Source: Ulota crispa
Lineage: Eukaryota; Streptophyta; Bryopsida; Orthotrichales; Orthotrichaceae
Reading direction: 5' to 3'
Assembly: GCA_963920765.1 (NCBI GenBank)
Contig: OY987243.1
Coordinates: 4,588,001 to 4,652,000 of the forward strand
Length of the DNA: 64,000 bases
A program made the position numbers and the translations under genes. Numbering within the stretch: the stretch's first letter is position 1; each line of letters starts with the position of its first letter. The notes under the pieces were generated by a model. The model had not been told where the DNA came from, did not search any database, and saw only the letters and a program-made list of their open reading frames with translations. Below are positions 11,492 through 23,951 of the stretch, in pieces.

Positions 11492-12908
11492 CCCCTAAAG
11501 GATTGTTGTCTTGTTGGGGGACAAATGGGATCTTGAGCATGAACCTATGCCTAAACTACTTTGTTTGATTTTTTGAAACTTTCATTGAAGGTGGGAAATT
11601 TAAAGATTTGTGTGGGTATCTAATTCATTCTTTGTTTCAACATTTATTGAAGAAGTTATGCATGAATTTTTGGGAAATGGAAGAAGGCAGGCAACCCAAA
11701 AAACTTTTGTAAAATTGCATTTAAAAAAATAAAAGATTGAAATTAGTTCTTTAGAGAGTTATATGTATATACATATATATACATATATATAGGGAATTAC
11801 TACAGCAACACCCTAAATTGCTAACAAGACACCCCCTCTGAGCATGAAAATGTGATTTTTAATGCTGATTTTGCTGATTTTTTTATTTGGATCAAAAGAT
11901 TTTCTTCACTTTTATCATTCTAAAGCTACATTGAGAAAAAAAAAAAGGTGTACTTAAATTTCAAACTAAAAATATAAGACTTTTGAGTTACATAAAACAA
12001 AAAGATATCAAAAAATAGTATTGGTGCAAATATATATATATATATATATATATAGTATTTGTCATGATTTATTCCAAGGAGGTGATGATGTCGTGATTGA
12101 ATGAATGATGGACTATTTAATAAATCACAAATAGCACTAAATTGTCAAATTTCATGCTCACAAGGGGTGTCCCATTAACAATTTAGGGTGTTGTTGTAGT
12201 AATTCCCTATATATATATATATATATATATATGGGGTTGGAGCTTTGAATCATTCAATTTTGATTGATGAGATGAAAGTTATGAGAAGTTTTAGTTTGTT
12301 AGTAGGTTTGGAACTCCCACACCTCTATTCCTAATGCCTTCTAGTGCTTTATTTTATTGAGCACTTTGTGTAATTGTTTTTTGACGTTTTTTTTCCAAAT
12401 TGTAGTAGATTAAGATTCCTTGGTTTTTACCAATTGGATCAAAGTAATTCAAATTTCTAAATTTTACATGAACTCTCCAATTTTACCAAGTCATGTATAT
12501 GCCAATTTTCATAACCTTATGGTCTTGCAAGATTTTACAAAGTATGATTCACACCTCCAATTCATACAAAAATTCTCCCACATGTACTTGACTTAGTTCT
12601 CTACATGGAAAAAATCAACCCCAACTTTGCGTAGAGCAATTTGTTTGATATATGAGTGGTCAAAGGCTTCTGAAATATTTAGACAACAGGGAAAAAAATT
12701 ATTTTTTACTTCACATGTAAATATCTCTCTTCTCTACATCTAAAATGAGCTGATTTTTTTCCCACAAGTATGTTCCATAGACTAGGGCAAGATCCCATAG
12801 TTGGGTTTAAAAAAAAATCAATGTTTAGACTACCTTTTTATTCATTGCCCTAGTTGTGACATTTTTCAATGATTGTTGCAGAAAAAAAGGCTTGGTCCTT
12901 TAGGCCGG
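11492..12908. mobile_element. TTAA-flanked (piggyBac-like) element, inverted partner of 8553-11181
   Basis: TTAA occurs at 11488-11491 and 12909-12912. The left end is CCCCTAAAGGATTG and the right end inverted is CCGGCCTAAAGGACC. It holds one hAT-like MITE (11792-12207) in its TA-rich middle. About 300 bp of unrelated sequence separates it from its inverted partner. Confidence 0.55.
11792..12207. mobile_element. hAT-like MITE, subfamily B
   Basis: It has GGGAATTACTACAGC ends, is 416 bp long and carries an internal TA run near 12030. It is nested in the TTAA element and full-length alike to 9712-10120. Confidence 0.6.
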
Positions 12909-12961
12909 TTAATGGAAAATGCTTGGTAGGTTGCTTTTACATGCTATAATTACATTATATA

Positions 12962-13265
12962 TTTAAGGATCCTATAACCTGCGCAAATTTGTAATGTTAG
13001 GTAGCAACACCCATAACCATCATTGTACCCATAACCATCACCTCTAAAATCTTGAAAAATTTGTGGAAGTGAATAGATGTAATTGCAAGGGTGTACAACA
13101 TGTGATCACAAAATCTTAGAGTTGGTATTAGCCTATTAGGTGCAATTGTAGTCAGCTCTTTAAAAATTCACAACTTATTCTCACAATATCCAAATAATCC
13201 ATTTGAAAGTGCAAACTCACCATTTTTTTCTTGCTAATAGGATCCTATAATTTGCTAGATGTTTA
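12962..13265. repeat. Dispersed repeat, copy 1
   Basis: The reverse complement of this segment aligns by eye with 26275-26555, sharing CTATTTACTTTGATAG-like, GAATAAGTTGTGAATTT and GGTGATGGTTA blocks. Boundaries are approximate. The element type is unknown. Confidence 0.5.
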
Positions 13266-13587
13266 TCAATAATCATCATGTTCAAAACCATTAATTTGAT
13301 GGTCATGGGTGCTGCTACCTTAAGTTGAAGAATGTAGTACACAAGTGAAGAATGTAGTACACAAGTCATTTCTATCTTTGCAAGATTGGGAATCGTACTA
13401 GATCTCTTTGAATTGATTTGCAAGTTTTGGTTAGCTCATGTGAATTGCAAAGAAGTGGCATGCCTCTCATCCTTGTTCTTCAAGTAGGGTCTTGGACACA
13501 ACCTTTTACTATCCTTTACATTCAAACATTGATGATGTCATGGCCCACCCTTTGTAAAGATGGATCTTTTACACACCCTTTAATTAA

Positions 13588-13893
13588 GGAAAAATTTCAT
13601 GGATACCCCTTAAGTTTGAAATATTTTCATGAATACTTGTGCTTTTTCAGAAATTACACAAATGCCCTTGCATCATAATTTTTAGGTATTTTTTTTTTGT
13701 TGTGAATGCCACTTCCCTACTTCCTTTGTGCGCATGCATAACAAGATAGATGTAGTGTGTGCACAAAGAGAGAAGGAAGTGACATGCACAACAAAACAAA
13801 AGCACTAGTCAAAGGGTATTTGTGAAGTTTCTGAAAAAGCATGGGTATCTATGAAAATATTGCAAAGTTCAAGGGTATCCAAGAAATTTTCCC
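13588..13893. mobile_element. MITE with GGAAAAATTTC ends and 9-bp duplication
   Basis: The flanks TTTAATTAA are identical at 13579-13587 and 13894-13902. The inverted ends GGAAAAATTTCATGGAT and GGGAAAATTTCTTGGAT differ slightly. A second copy with its own 9-bp duplication is at 52374-53102, and a decayed copy lies near 60100-60423. A 9-bp duplication suggests a Mutator-like origin. Confidence 0.65.
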
Positions 13894-14130
13894 TTTAATT
13901 AACCCCTAGAGGACCAAATAGGGTTTTTTTGGCAACATATCAATTTTAGGTAGGCTATTATTTATAGAATAAAAACTGTATTTCCACAAATAATTCAAAG
14001 GATGTGTGCCCAAGGATTAGCTTTCCAATGCAAAAGAAGTTATGATAAAATATGTAATTTTGCTTGTATGTTGGGCGAGATGCTGGGCAAGACGGGCACA
14101 ATCATTTGCATTGGAGCTGAAATTTTGAAT

Positions 14131-14259
14131 CACTACAAGGAAATCATGGTTGAATTTACAAAAAATTGACAAAGATTGTGACCTAATCTACAGTATACTG
14201 TAGATTAGGTCACAATCTTTGTCAATTATTGTAGATTTGACCATGGTTTCCTTGTAGTG
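14131..14259. mobile_element. CACTA-type MITE, near-perfect palindrome
   Basis: The ends are CACTACAAGGAAA and its inverse. A 3-bp AAT duplication stands at 14128-14130 and 14260-14262. At 129 bp, almost the whole element folds on itself around a TACAGTATACTGTA centre. CACTACAAGRAAA ends with 3-bp duplications are typical of plant CACTA (En/Spm) elements. Confidence 0.8.
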
Positions 14260-14391
14260 AATCTTGCCCAAAAGTTGAGGGCAAAAACTATTTCTTGTCA
14301 AACTTTGACCCTACCTCATTCTATGAAGGCAATTGTTTATGCTTACTGCCCTTTACTTCAGCTAAGGTGGATGTGGCCCTATGTTGATTAA

Positions 14392-14770
14392 TCCTTGAAT
14401 GCCCATGTGGTCACCAAAATTGCTCCTCTATAATAGCTCTACACTATTGCATAATGATGAGGTAAGTGCCCATTGGCCCACCCAATACAATATTGTTTCT
14501 AAAATCTGCAAAAGTCAACACTGCATGCTGAACTCATGAAATTTGTAAAAAGGATAGCATGGGACTCAACATAGTGTTTCTAAATCTTTTTACAATATGG
14601 GTTATTTAAAAATATGAGTGCATTTAGTGAGGTTTTTTTTGCCTTGCTTGATGCACCATATATTTATGATCATTTCTAAAAAGATTTCCATAAAAAACCG
14701 TTTTTTTTGGTCCAACAAAGTGTTTGTTTGATGATTAGGGGACAAAATCATTCCCATTGGTGTTTAGGGG
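14392..14770. mobile_element. TTAA-flanked (piggyBac-like) element, 379 bp
   Basis: The left flank is TTAA (14388-14391) and the right TTAG (14771-14774), one change. The interior aligns with 5625-5995, sharing GCAAAAGTCAAC and ATATGAGTGCAT blocks. An unpaired left end of the same superfamily, CCCCTAGAGGACC after TTAA, lies at 13903. Confidence 0.55.
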
Positions 14771-15490
14771 TTAGTCTTGGAAAAGTCACAATTTTTAGCT
14801 GATTTCCTTTAGTTTTTTTCCTTGTCCTAAGGCCAGCTAAATTCTAAAGTTCTTTGTTCACATTTGGAAAGATGAATGTATGTGGGAGCTGAAAATAGTT
14901 GAAAAAAGGGCTTTGTTTGAGAAATTTCTTGAAGCTAGTTTCTTAATCTAGTTTTTGAGTATGTCTTCCCTTATCCAAATGTTATGAATTCTTTTAAGCA
15001 TATGATCAACTCTATTAAAAAAGCAAATTAAAAAATTACAACCAAAAATGTGAAATCAACTAGTATGAAATCCTCCCCAAATTAGAGCTGCAAAAAATTT
15101 GAAAGCCAAAAAAAAAATCCCACTTCAAACCTTATAATCTCCCAATCTATGAGACACATAGTTTTCATCTTTTTGCTATTGATAGCATTATGAAGTAGTT
15201 TAGTGTCTAGTATTACATCCTACAATTAATTGCACCAACATTTCACTTGAAATTTTCTTTTTGCCTTTGCTATCAAAATGACTCATTCCAAGTGTGTTTT
15301 GGTGAAACATAATCAAGGAACTTTAGGAGTGAAATGACTTAAGTATGTTGCAATCTAATAAATCATAGATTTTTTATAGCAAATTTTGATAAATCCAAAT
15401 TTTCATTTGGGATCTTCCATTTAGGTATTCTTGGTGGAAAGGGACCCATTATGGCACATCTAACTAATTAATGGATTGTCTAAAGTCCAT
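14771..15490. other. Gene-empty AT-rich stretch
   Basis: No convincing coding frame or paired repeat was seen. Confidence 0.4.
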
Positions 15491-15493
15491 AAC

Positions 15494-15783
15494 ATTACAA
15501 GGGATTTAGACCCAAGAAAGGGCTGTGAGTTTGGATGTTCCCAATGTCACTGTTGGTCGTAAGAAAATAATAATAATAAAATAAAATTTAAAAAAAAAAA
15601 AGTAAAAAAGTTTTTTTTTTTGTTTTTCCAAAAATAATAACTAAATAATAATGTCTGACATGGTCGCCCTAATGCCATGCCAGACTGCTGCAAGTTGCCT
15701 ATGTGAAAGTGTTGTGGAAGTGTTCCCAAAGTTCCCATAGTTTTGGGGGAAGGGGCCCATTCTTGGGTCCAAATCCCTTATAA
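15494..15783. mobile_element. MITE with AAGGGATTTAGACCC ends
   Basis: Terminal repeats read AAGGGATTTAGACCCAAGAA on the left and, inverted from the right, AAGGGATTTGGACCCAAGAA. Length is about 290 bp and the target duplication is unclear. Superfamily undetermined. Confidence 0.5.
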
Positions 15784-16077
15784 TGATATTAGTTTAGAAA
15801 CTGTTTTGATCTGCAAAACAGTGGGAATTGCTTGGGAGACAGTAAAAATATGAAAAAATATACAAAATGTTGAGAAATCTCCAATATCTAGGGACAGGTA
15901 AAAAGTTTCATAATTGTATGAATGATGCATAAGTAGTTGAATTTGTCGTCATTGCAAAATGACAAAATCTGATTGGTTAGTCGTCTCCTTACTCGGTTAC
16001 TCCCGTTTGCTTCAATGTTCCCTATTCTCTTTCCTTGAACCGCTACTCAAGATTAAAATCTGAAACCAGAAACATAA

Positions 16078-16460
16078 AATATAAACTGCTAAAGCCACAC
16101 CCAAAACTGCTAACGCCATACCTCAAGGTGAAATTTAACGCTGATTTTTTATTTGGATCAAAAAATTTGTTTCATCTTTATCATTCTAAGGTTATACTCA
16201 AATAAGTTGGAGGTAAATGAATTCAAAAGTAAAAATATAGAACTTTCAAAGTACTTGCAACAAAAATACATCAAAAAAATTGCAATGGTGCAATAAAAGT
16301 TTAACAAAAATTTGTATTTATTCTTCTTAATTTCTTTTGAGGACTAGGTGGTAAATTGGTAATGCCATGATTGAATGAATGATTTACCACTTGAATAAAG
16401 CTCATAGGTCATAAAGACGCGGCGTTAGCAATTCTAGGTGTGGCTTTAGCAATTTATTCC
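16078..16460. mobile_element. hAT-like MITE, subfamily A, decayed ends
   Basis: TGCTAAAGCCACACCC on the left and its inverse on the right are retained, while the outer few bases have drifted. The interior matches subfamily A copies elsewhere. It marks the boundary of the GC-richer peroxidase island. Confidence 0.55.
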
Positions 16461-17097
16461 TTATACTTAATATCAATCTGTATTGCATTGAATGAATTAC
16501 CAATGACAACAACAAGATACGAATGTGGGAGCTATCCACCGGCAACCAAGCGAGGCTAGTCTAACAGTTAAACATAATTTCTGGCCTGAAACTACCGTCA
16601 GTGCAGCTTCACATGACTGTCGTCGTGGATAGAAATAGTATCGACTACAACAAATAACGGAGTCTGTCCAAGCTCTCACTAGAACTTCCTATTTTCGATC
16701 TAGCAGGCTTCAGAAGCAACACACCCCTCTTCAATTATCAACTGGCTGCTGCAACTACAGGTCGGTATTTTTCCTTCATCATCAGAGCACTCAGGTAGCA
16801 AACTATAATTTATACTACCTCACACTAGTTAACGCCAAGCTCCAGTTGGCATCACAAAATTAACTGCTTAGTAAGTTCTGGAGCCAGCCAGTACTAGCGA
16901 GCTAGCTAGCCCCAAGAAAAACCTATCCTAACACAAACTGAATAATCTGCTTGACAGCAATGATCTTCAAGTCCAGGGTTTCTCGTCTAATATAGATCAC
17001 ACTATTCTAGTAGCACCAGTAACAAGACCAATCCAATCATGCGGTATTTTTTTTTCCGGATCGGCTCACTTGCTGGTGGACAGGAGTCACTCTGCCA

Positions 17098-18937
17098 TTA
17101 GAGGTCGTTGAGAGTGGAGCACTTCCTCCGAATCTCGCCCAGGGCGCCGGTGAGAGGTTTCACTTCGCTGAGCTTCTGAAACGCAACTGTGAACGTCCGC
17201 TTCCAGGCATCGGCGTCCGTGGCGTAGAGCTGCACGTAGGGCAGCGTCCTGCTGTCCCAGATGAGGTTGTCGTCGACCTTCAGGACGCCCTGTCGTTTCA
17301 GCAAGATGACGAAGTAGTGGTTGTCGAAATCGAACGGCGACTCGGGGTCGTTGCGGACGTACGTGTATCGCGTGGCGTTCGGGGTGGTTGGGCAACGCTC
17401 GATGAGCTTTTGGGAGAATTTGGGGGTCAGTTTGGGGTCGAACGTTGGGTACATCCTCTTCCAGAAGCTCACGCAGTGTGCTCTTCCCACCGTGTGCGCG
17501 CCTGCAAGAAATCCCAATTAAGTTGGCGTCAAAAAAGCTGTCATTCAATAGCCAAGTGCTGCTGCTATATCTAGGATTAGTGTACATCCCAGATAAAACA
17601 TCGTTCAATGTGACTCTGAACTCTAGTGATGGCTCTTGAGATCGTATCCATCGCCAGAATGAAAAGAACTATTTCTTAGAATTGCCATTCTAGTAAGATA
17701 ATGAGTAGAATGGCGCCTTATGGAGCAGCAAATCTGAGAGTGAGTGACGTTCAAACACGCAGTGAGTGCTCTGAAAACTAGGAAAGGTACAGATCTGAGG
17801 CTTCAAATAAGCGATCGAATGGGGTAATAATTAAGGTAACTTTTCTAGATCTCAAGGACGATCCGACGTGTCATTCCAGGAGTGTTAGATCTGGCCCTTT
17901 TTCTTCTGGTTACGATTCACTTACCCATGATTGCAACAGCTTCTGAAGTGTCGAGGCCACGGTTGCCAAAGAACGCCAGCAGGGTGTCAACAGTGGCATA
18001 AGGATTGGGAAGCGAGTCTGCTGAAGATTTCAAACTGATGCGGGAGTCCCTGCGGCCAGTTTTCAGTTTGATGTAGGGTCCTCCCATCTGCGTTCAACAC
18101 AATCAAACCAGATAGTTATGTGACGTACGTATTCACAGAAATCGAAGATTGGAGGTTTGTAAACTCGTCAAAGTCGCTGCTATTGTACGTTACAAGAGAT
18201 TCCACCACGACTTACTTACCACATTGATAGCAGCAGTTCCTGCCACAGCCAAGACATCAGCGCAAGACACAACACGTTGGGGGCAGGCGGCGTCCACAGC
18301 AATCTTGATGTCATTGATGTACTTGCTGCTCCTCATGCCGAATTGGGATGGCGAATCCTTCTCGGATGTGTTACTGGGGAAGTTGAACGACAGCAGCAGG
18401 AAAGACGCATCAGCCCCCTGCAAGGTCACAAATAGAATCAGATCTCACATTCGTTACTATGGCAGATTCATACAATGACCAACTAAAAAAATTAGATCTA
18501 TAATACCAATCCTATTTTTTAGAACTCTAAGGCAGCGCGGGAACTTCATTATATTTGGTGCTCTGAAACATACCGTTTTTACGAACATGACTACTCTATC
18601 GGGGTACAGCGATCGTTGCTAGCAGCCCTTATATGTTTGATTTTGACCAAGCTGGTACTTAGAAATTGTTTACAGGAGAGGAGAGGAGGAGATGGAGGTC
18701 GAGTATCCTTACGTTGAAGAAATCGTGGAAAGCCCATCTGACCATCGAAATGGCGGTGTTGTTCACAGGTGAATAAAATAGACCGTTCACATAATCGAAG
18801 ACGACCTTCTCCATTTGAGGACAAGAATCGGCGTAAAAATTCTCCACGAGGGGGCTGTCAGCTTTTGCCATGTTGCCCGCGCTCATTGCCCATACCAGGA
18901 CCACACAGGTCACTACAGCTCCCAGTCGTGAAGCCAT
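17098..18937 (-). CDS. Class III secretory peroxidase, four exons
   Basis: A haem peroxidase using H2O2 to oxidise phenolics, expected in the cell wall, apoplast or vacuole. Exons on the minus strand are 18937-18713, 18417-18220, 18087-17925 and 17501-17098, all with GT-AG introns, giving 329 residues, the usual family length. The start at 18937 has a good context (AAAATGGC) and opens a signal peptide of about 26 residues. The distal site has Arg67, His71 and Asp72; the proximal motif GAHTVG carries His198. Cysteines 39/120, 127/323 and 205/232 form three of the four family disulphides. The fourth pair is absent: the usual HDCFVNGCDAS reads HDFF-N-GADAS, losing both cysteines and one residue at the first intron. 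The GRRDSR, DNHYF and PLTG..GEIRRKC blocks recall the Arabidopsis Prx21/PRXR1 clade from memory. Three N-glycosylation sequons occur. The three intron sites look like the classical ones. An intact gene seems likely; activity is less certain. Confidence 0.93.
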
Positions 18938-19272
18938 TTTGAGCGTTCTGGTTAACCACAAGATTATTCACAGTGTAAGAACAAGCCAAGGCAAATCGAA
19001 ATACTAAGAATGCCAATCAAACCAGTTATCAATGCTTCGTCTTCCTGATCAAACTTACAGATGAGATAGTGAGAGATCAAGCAACTAATACTACATTTGA
19101 ACAACAATGGCCTCGTAATGACCTTGGTGACAGCACATACCAAAAAAATGCTCATTTACAACGTGCTACGGAAGAATGAAGGCGCTGGATAGAAGGTATC
19201 GCGTTTGCCAAATGATGAAAACTTCTGATCGGCTCTGCAAGCGATGGATTTAAAACGCTTGTTAGAAACACA

Positions 19273-19278
19273 TATATA
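19273..19278 (-). promoter_or_regulatory. Possible TATA box of the peroxidase gene
   Basis: A CTATATATG motif on the minus strand lies about 335 bp upstream of the peroxidase ATG. It would imply a leader of roughly 300 nt. It is only a sequence match and other TATA-like motifs occur nearby. Confidence 0.25.
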
Positions 19279-19279
19279 G

Positions 19280-20349
19280 AGGGTTTCCGAGACATGGGAG
19301 CAAAACTTGCAATCGTGTGCAGATATCAGGGATTCGACGGGCCATTGGTCATTGTAATAGTCAACTTCAAAGGTCAACCTCCGAATGATCAATCATATAT
19401 TATAACCGAGATGGAATCTTCTATTTCCATAATATAGCCAGAACAGTTAAACAGCGTCCAAAATTCGTTTTGTTCAAGCTCCACATCTCACCGACATCAA
19501 TATTCGTTAGAATGGCGGTGTTCAAGCGGAATTGGAACAGTTTCATCCGCCCGATCTAATGAACATTCAGATACCTTCAGTAATCCTAACAGAGCTCTGG
19601 GTAGAGGGCACGTGAACGCCACAAGCTTGCTCACGAAAGGAACCTTTTTTCCAAATGAGGATTGGAATGTGCAATTGGTGCGCACTACTGGCACTGATCT
19701 GAGTTCAATGGTTCCAATCATATGACTAGCTCTTGATTAAGTATATTTAGTTCATGATGTCTAATTACTTTCTTCACAAGCTAATCATTTACTCTTCTGG
19801 GATGAAGATAGTTAGATTATTTTACTCTCAGGGAGCTCTCTGTTTCGAAAAACTCTTTAGAAATGTTGATTGGGAAAACTGGAAAAGAAGTTACATCCAT
19901 GCTCGTACTCGTTGCTTTAGCGTAATTTCACAAAATCGATGCATGTGGAAACGGGTTCCTAATTAGGATCGGAAGGAATTTCCGATGCCTACCTAGAATT
20001 GTAGCAGTTTGATAAATTCAGAATTATTCGTCTCATACCTCAGATCTATGGCTTGCCTATATAAAAGAGGCCTGACGTTGCAATTGAGCACTTGGAAATC
20101 CTTATTTTCAGCAGTCACATTTAATCACATATTGGCATACTGGAATTCATCAAAATAACATATTTGAGGTTATCCTGTGCGTTAATAACACAAGAAATGT
20201 CAAAGTTTCAGCTTTAACAGCCCAGTTTCGGAAAAAGATCAAACTCCAAATGAACATGTTATACAATTTCGGTCTAGTAGGAGACGTTAAGGATTATGAT
20301 TTTTTTGTTAACAAAGAAAGGAAACGAAAGCTTGGCAACAGTACCCGAT
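19280..20349. other. Upstream region of the peroxidase, no gene seen
   Basis: Sequence of near-balanced composition without a convincing coding frame. A plus-strand TATATAAAAG motif near 20058 could be a promoter, but no credible downstream gene follows before the MITE at 20352. Confidence 0.35.
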
Positions 20350-20351
20350 AA

Positions 20352-20667
20352 GAGCATCTCCTGCCACCTGCTAAATGAGCCCTGCTGGTTCAACCCCGTA
20401 GGGCTTCTTTGTTTCAAGTCTCCAAATAGCACCAGTTGTGGTATTTGTGGATATGTACTGCAAATTCAGTTTTGTACAGGACTCTTCCACAAATCCTAGC
20501 ATGCACATAGAAGCAAAAACAAAGAAATTAGGGTTGTAGGCTCCCTTGTTGTTGCAAGGGACTCCACGCCAAGTTGCAAAGAACTTCATGCTCTTGATAC
20601 TTTGAGCTACCATCCCCTTGAAACCTAATTTGGCGCGGTTTCTCCAAGCAAGTGGTAGAAGATGCTC
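20352..20667. mobile_element. PIF/Harbinger-like MITE
   Basis: TAA duplications stand at 20349-20351 and 20668-20670. The inverted ends are GAGCATCTCCTGCCACC and GAGCATCTTCTACCACT. Length is 316 bp. GAGCATCTCC ends with TAA target sites are characteristic of plant Harbinger/Tourist-type elements. Confidence 0.7.
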
Positions 20668-20670
20668 TAA

Positions 20671-21251
20671 GAGCATATCCTACAACCTTGCAATTACAGA
20701 GGTTCCTTCAATTCCTCTTTGTTTGTTTTAGAGGGGATGGCCACTTGTATCCCCAAGAGTGCAACTTGCTAAACACATAACTTGTAGAGGGTTTAGAAAC
20801 CCCTTCAAATATGACTTATTTTGAAGGGTTAAAGTAAATGTAGAGGGTGACATGCGTTAGAATTGATTGCATAGAGCACGCACACCCTTGTATGCTAAAC
20901 ATACCCTCAATAGCACTTGTTGTGGCTGCTTCGTTTGGCACGCCTCACCGCAAACGCACGGACGCCGTATGCAAGTCTAGACTCACTCAATTGTATCTCA
21001 AACACTAAAATGTTCAAGGTTTGATGAATTGTTAGCGCACCCAAATCCACAACAATTGAAACTTGTTGATTGGTCGACACAAGAGGCCCACAAGTGAAGC
21101 TTGGCACATGTCCTTAGTGATAAGCTCTTAGTGCTTGCTTGTACGTGGCAAGGGTGGAACATAAGAGATTCGAGCAAACCTGTGGTAGTGGGTATACTTT
21201 GAACACCTGTCTTTTGAGAGCTCCAAGTTACGTGCAAGAATGTAGATGCTC
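20671..21251. mobile_element. Probable second Harbinger-like MITE, abutting the first
   Basis: The left end is GAGCATATCCTACAACC after the shared TAA. The right end inverted is GAGCATCTACATTCTTG, followed by TTA. The flanks differ (TAA versus TTA), so pairing is tentative. Confidence 0.4.
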
Positions 21252-21254
21252 TTA

Positions 21255-23950
21255 TCATCCAAAAATCAGAGAGGCCTGGACAGTTGGAGAGTTGGAGGGT
21301 TGCAGTAGATGCTCTCACTTTCCTAATGAGCGACAGAAAGACAATGGAAGACGACATGCGGTATCTTGGAATAAATTGCAGAACCTCCGATCGAGGATAT
21401 TTTTTAACTTTCTTTTAAGCTCCACGCCCCACGGATCTTTACATTTGTACAAAAACCCGGGGATCAGCGTGATACAAGCACAGTGTAGGACCAAAAATTA
21501 GGGCAGTTCCGAAGAAGTTGGCAAACGAAATCACTGGTGATCTGGCTCGAAATCTTTTTGGAATCCTACCATGGAGCCCGAAATAAACCCTCGATTGACC
21601 AATCGTGGATTCATCGAAGCTAGTAAGACTTGCATAATAATAAAAACAGACGGAAGTTGCGGAAATGCAGGGTTCTCCTCTGACCTACGTCACTTGTCCT
21701 GTTTAGGGCTTATTTTTGGGGTGTTACCTGTATTCCTAGCATCCGTGGTACAGGCAATTGTTGCCACTGTACAATTGGTTGTTCTCTGGATACCCTGATT
21801 CAGGCTTGGAGTTACCCTTTCAATTGGAACCTTTGAATGCACTGCATGGAATCCCACGGACTTACAGACGACTCGGACTGAAAATTAGGTCAAAGACACG
21901 ATATTTTCTATTAATATCTGTCTCTAGACAGGTGTGCCGACTGTTCATTTGGCTTCCAAAGGGGATGTAAATCAGCTGCGTATGCGAAGACCCTTTCTGT
22001 ATCCCCGAAGCTCGTCGGCTATAACGTTTTTATTTCCTTTCTGGTGCTTTGAAAGACCAGTGGCGGAGTGGCCTTCTATTAAAATGCAGGAAAGTGGAAA
22101 AATCACAGGAGTAGATCAATCCGGATCCCTCATTTACCTGGAGCCTGGAGGTCCTGGACCTTTCAACCGACACTGAAAAATAATAAATACAAATCTTCCT
22201 GATATGCAGATTCTTGAGTATGAAATGCTCTGCGTCAGTTGCTTCCACTTGATTTGAAGAGTTTTTGAGGATCTATTATCCGAAAAATTTCTGTTACAAC
22301 TTTCTGACGAACCTCAAAAGTATCTGGTACCTCAGGTCTAGAGCCGAGTTGTAGAGAGTAGGTTAGTACATGTTTTGTGACCTAGGCTGCCAAGGGTGTG
22401 CATTTTCCACAACTTATTCCGGATTTCCGAAAACTAGCATATTTTCAAAGAAAACGTTACAATCTTGGATGATACGATGTAGGAGCAAGATAATCTCTAA
22501 AAAAATCTGGGGAACTGAGAGAACAGAAACTCCATATCCAGTGGCACAAAATGCACCCCTTTGCTGCGAATTGTTGACTTCAAGCCCTTGAGATTTGACG
22601 GTATATTAGACAGGAGATGTGATGCAATGTGATGCAAGGGCAGAGAAATCTGGAAATTCACCGTAAAATTGAATCAAGCCGCAGGATCTATTTGTGCTTT
22701 AGTGCTTTAGTTGCCTCCAAGCCCTCCGTTCAAATGAAAGCTCTAAGCATACAGGTTCCGCTTTTCTTCCAAAGATCAATAAAAATTAATAATATTCGTA
22801 TCATATACAATGGTGTGTTTGAAAGCACCCAAATTGTGACATTCAAGAGCTCTAAAATGGAGGACGGCCATTTATCCGAGGCTTCGGACAGGCACGCATC
22901 AACTACCAATCTCTTGATTTTGCTAATTAGACTAATACGACGATCTGAATACTGCCTTCAGCCAAATTCATTAGGTAGGTCAAGTGCTCTTACTGATCAG
23001 CTACATTAGTCGCTTGATATTAATTACTGTGCACGTTAATGGAGACAAGGCTTAGGTGGACAGGTGCATATTTGGATGTCCAACAGGCTCCATGGTTGGC
23101 TTGTAGCGCGTAAAGGGTGGACTGCTGAGTGCTATTTAGAACATCATCTTCAAGTGTTTTTCTAAGGCCCTTGACACCATGATGTAGAAGTAGAGATCTC
23201 GAGTCTGGAATTCGTAAAAAATCTGCCATGACCGATGGTTGACATGAAATTAAGACCCATCACATCTAACATATCAGACCCGAATCCTATGATAGTATTT
23301 GTCATCTTCATACCAGTAACACGGTATCAGAAGTAAATAATTATGAGGCTTAATAGAGAGCGTGTTTCTTTGTATCATGTCATTCTCAGAAAACTGCTCA
23401 GTCAAGGTTAATCGAATTGAGATCAATGGGTGATCAATTTATTTGATGTGGTGCACGTTACGCAGTCTTCATGAAACCAGAGTGGAAGAGATTGTAGAGC
23501 TTAGGCATGCGGTTCCTGGATTATCATAAATCAATTCAGCAAAATTTCGACGTTGAACTGCTTTCCGATATGTCGCGTCTGTCTTTCGAGGTGCTTGTCT
23601 AGGTTCTCATTAATGATGAGCAGTAGTCTACTGATTCTTTATACTTTTCACCGTCCTCGGAGTAAGTGGTTCCCACGGTTTGCCGCTTCTAGAATAGATT
23701 GAGTCCGGCTCTACTCCTGCGGCCACAGCTATGGTCAAGTTCTTTAGAGTGGCGTGTTCCTCAGTACTAAATTCTTTTGACATTCAACTGCTGAGCAGAA
23801 ATCTGAAGACTAACTTATGGACGTCTAGATCTGAGGTTGCATATAGGTGCCTGGAAAGCCAGTCTCTTAAAATTTCGCCATTATAACAAATTTGAAGTCA
23901 GATAGTCCATAAAATATTGCGTTTGTTAACGTCCTCGTTAGTGCCTCCGA
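21255..23950. other. GC-richer intergenic island, no gene recognised
   Basis: Composition is more balanced than the rest of the window and no MITE ends are seen. Frames are short and unlike known proteins. It may hold decayed coding sequence or unrecognised exons. Confidence 0.35.
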
Positions 23951-23951
23951 G

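Noticed and set aside
17087-17608. 173-residue minus-strand frame overlapping peroxidase exon 4
   Set aside because: It is an alternative frame of the exon and its intron; the peroxidase frame is the real one.
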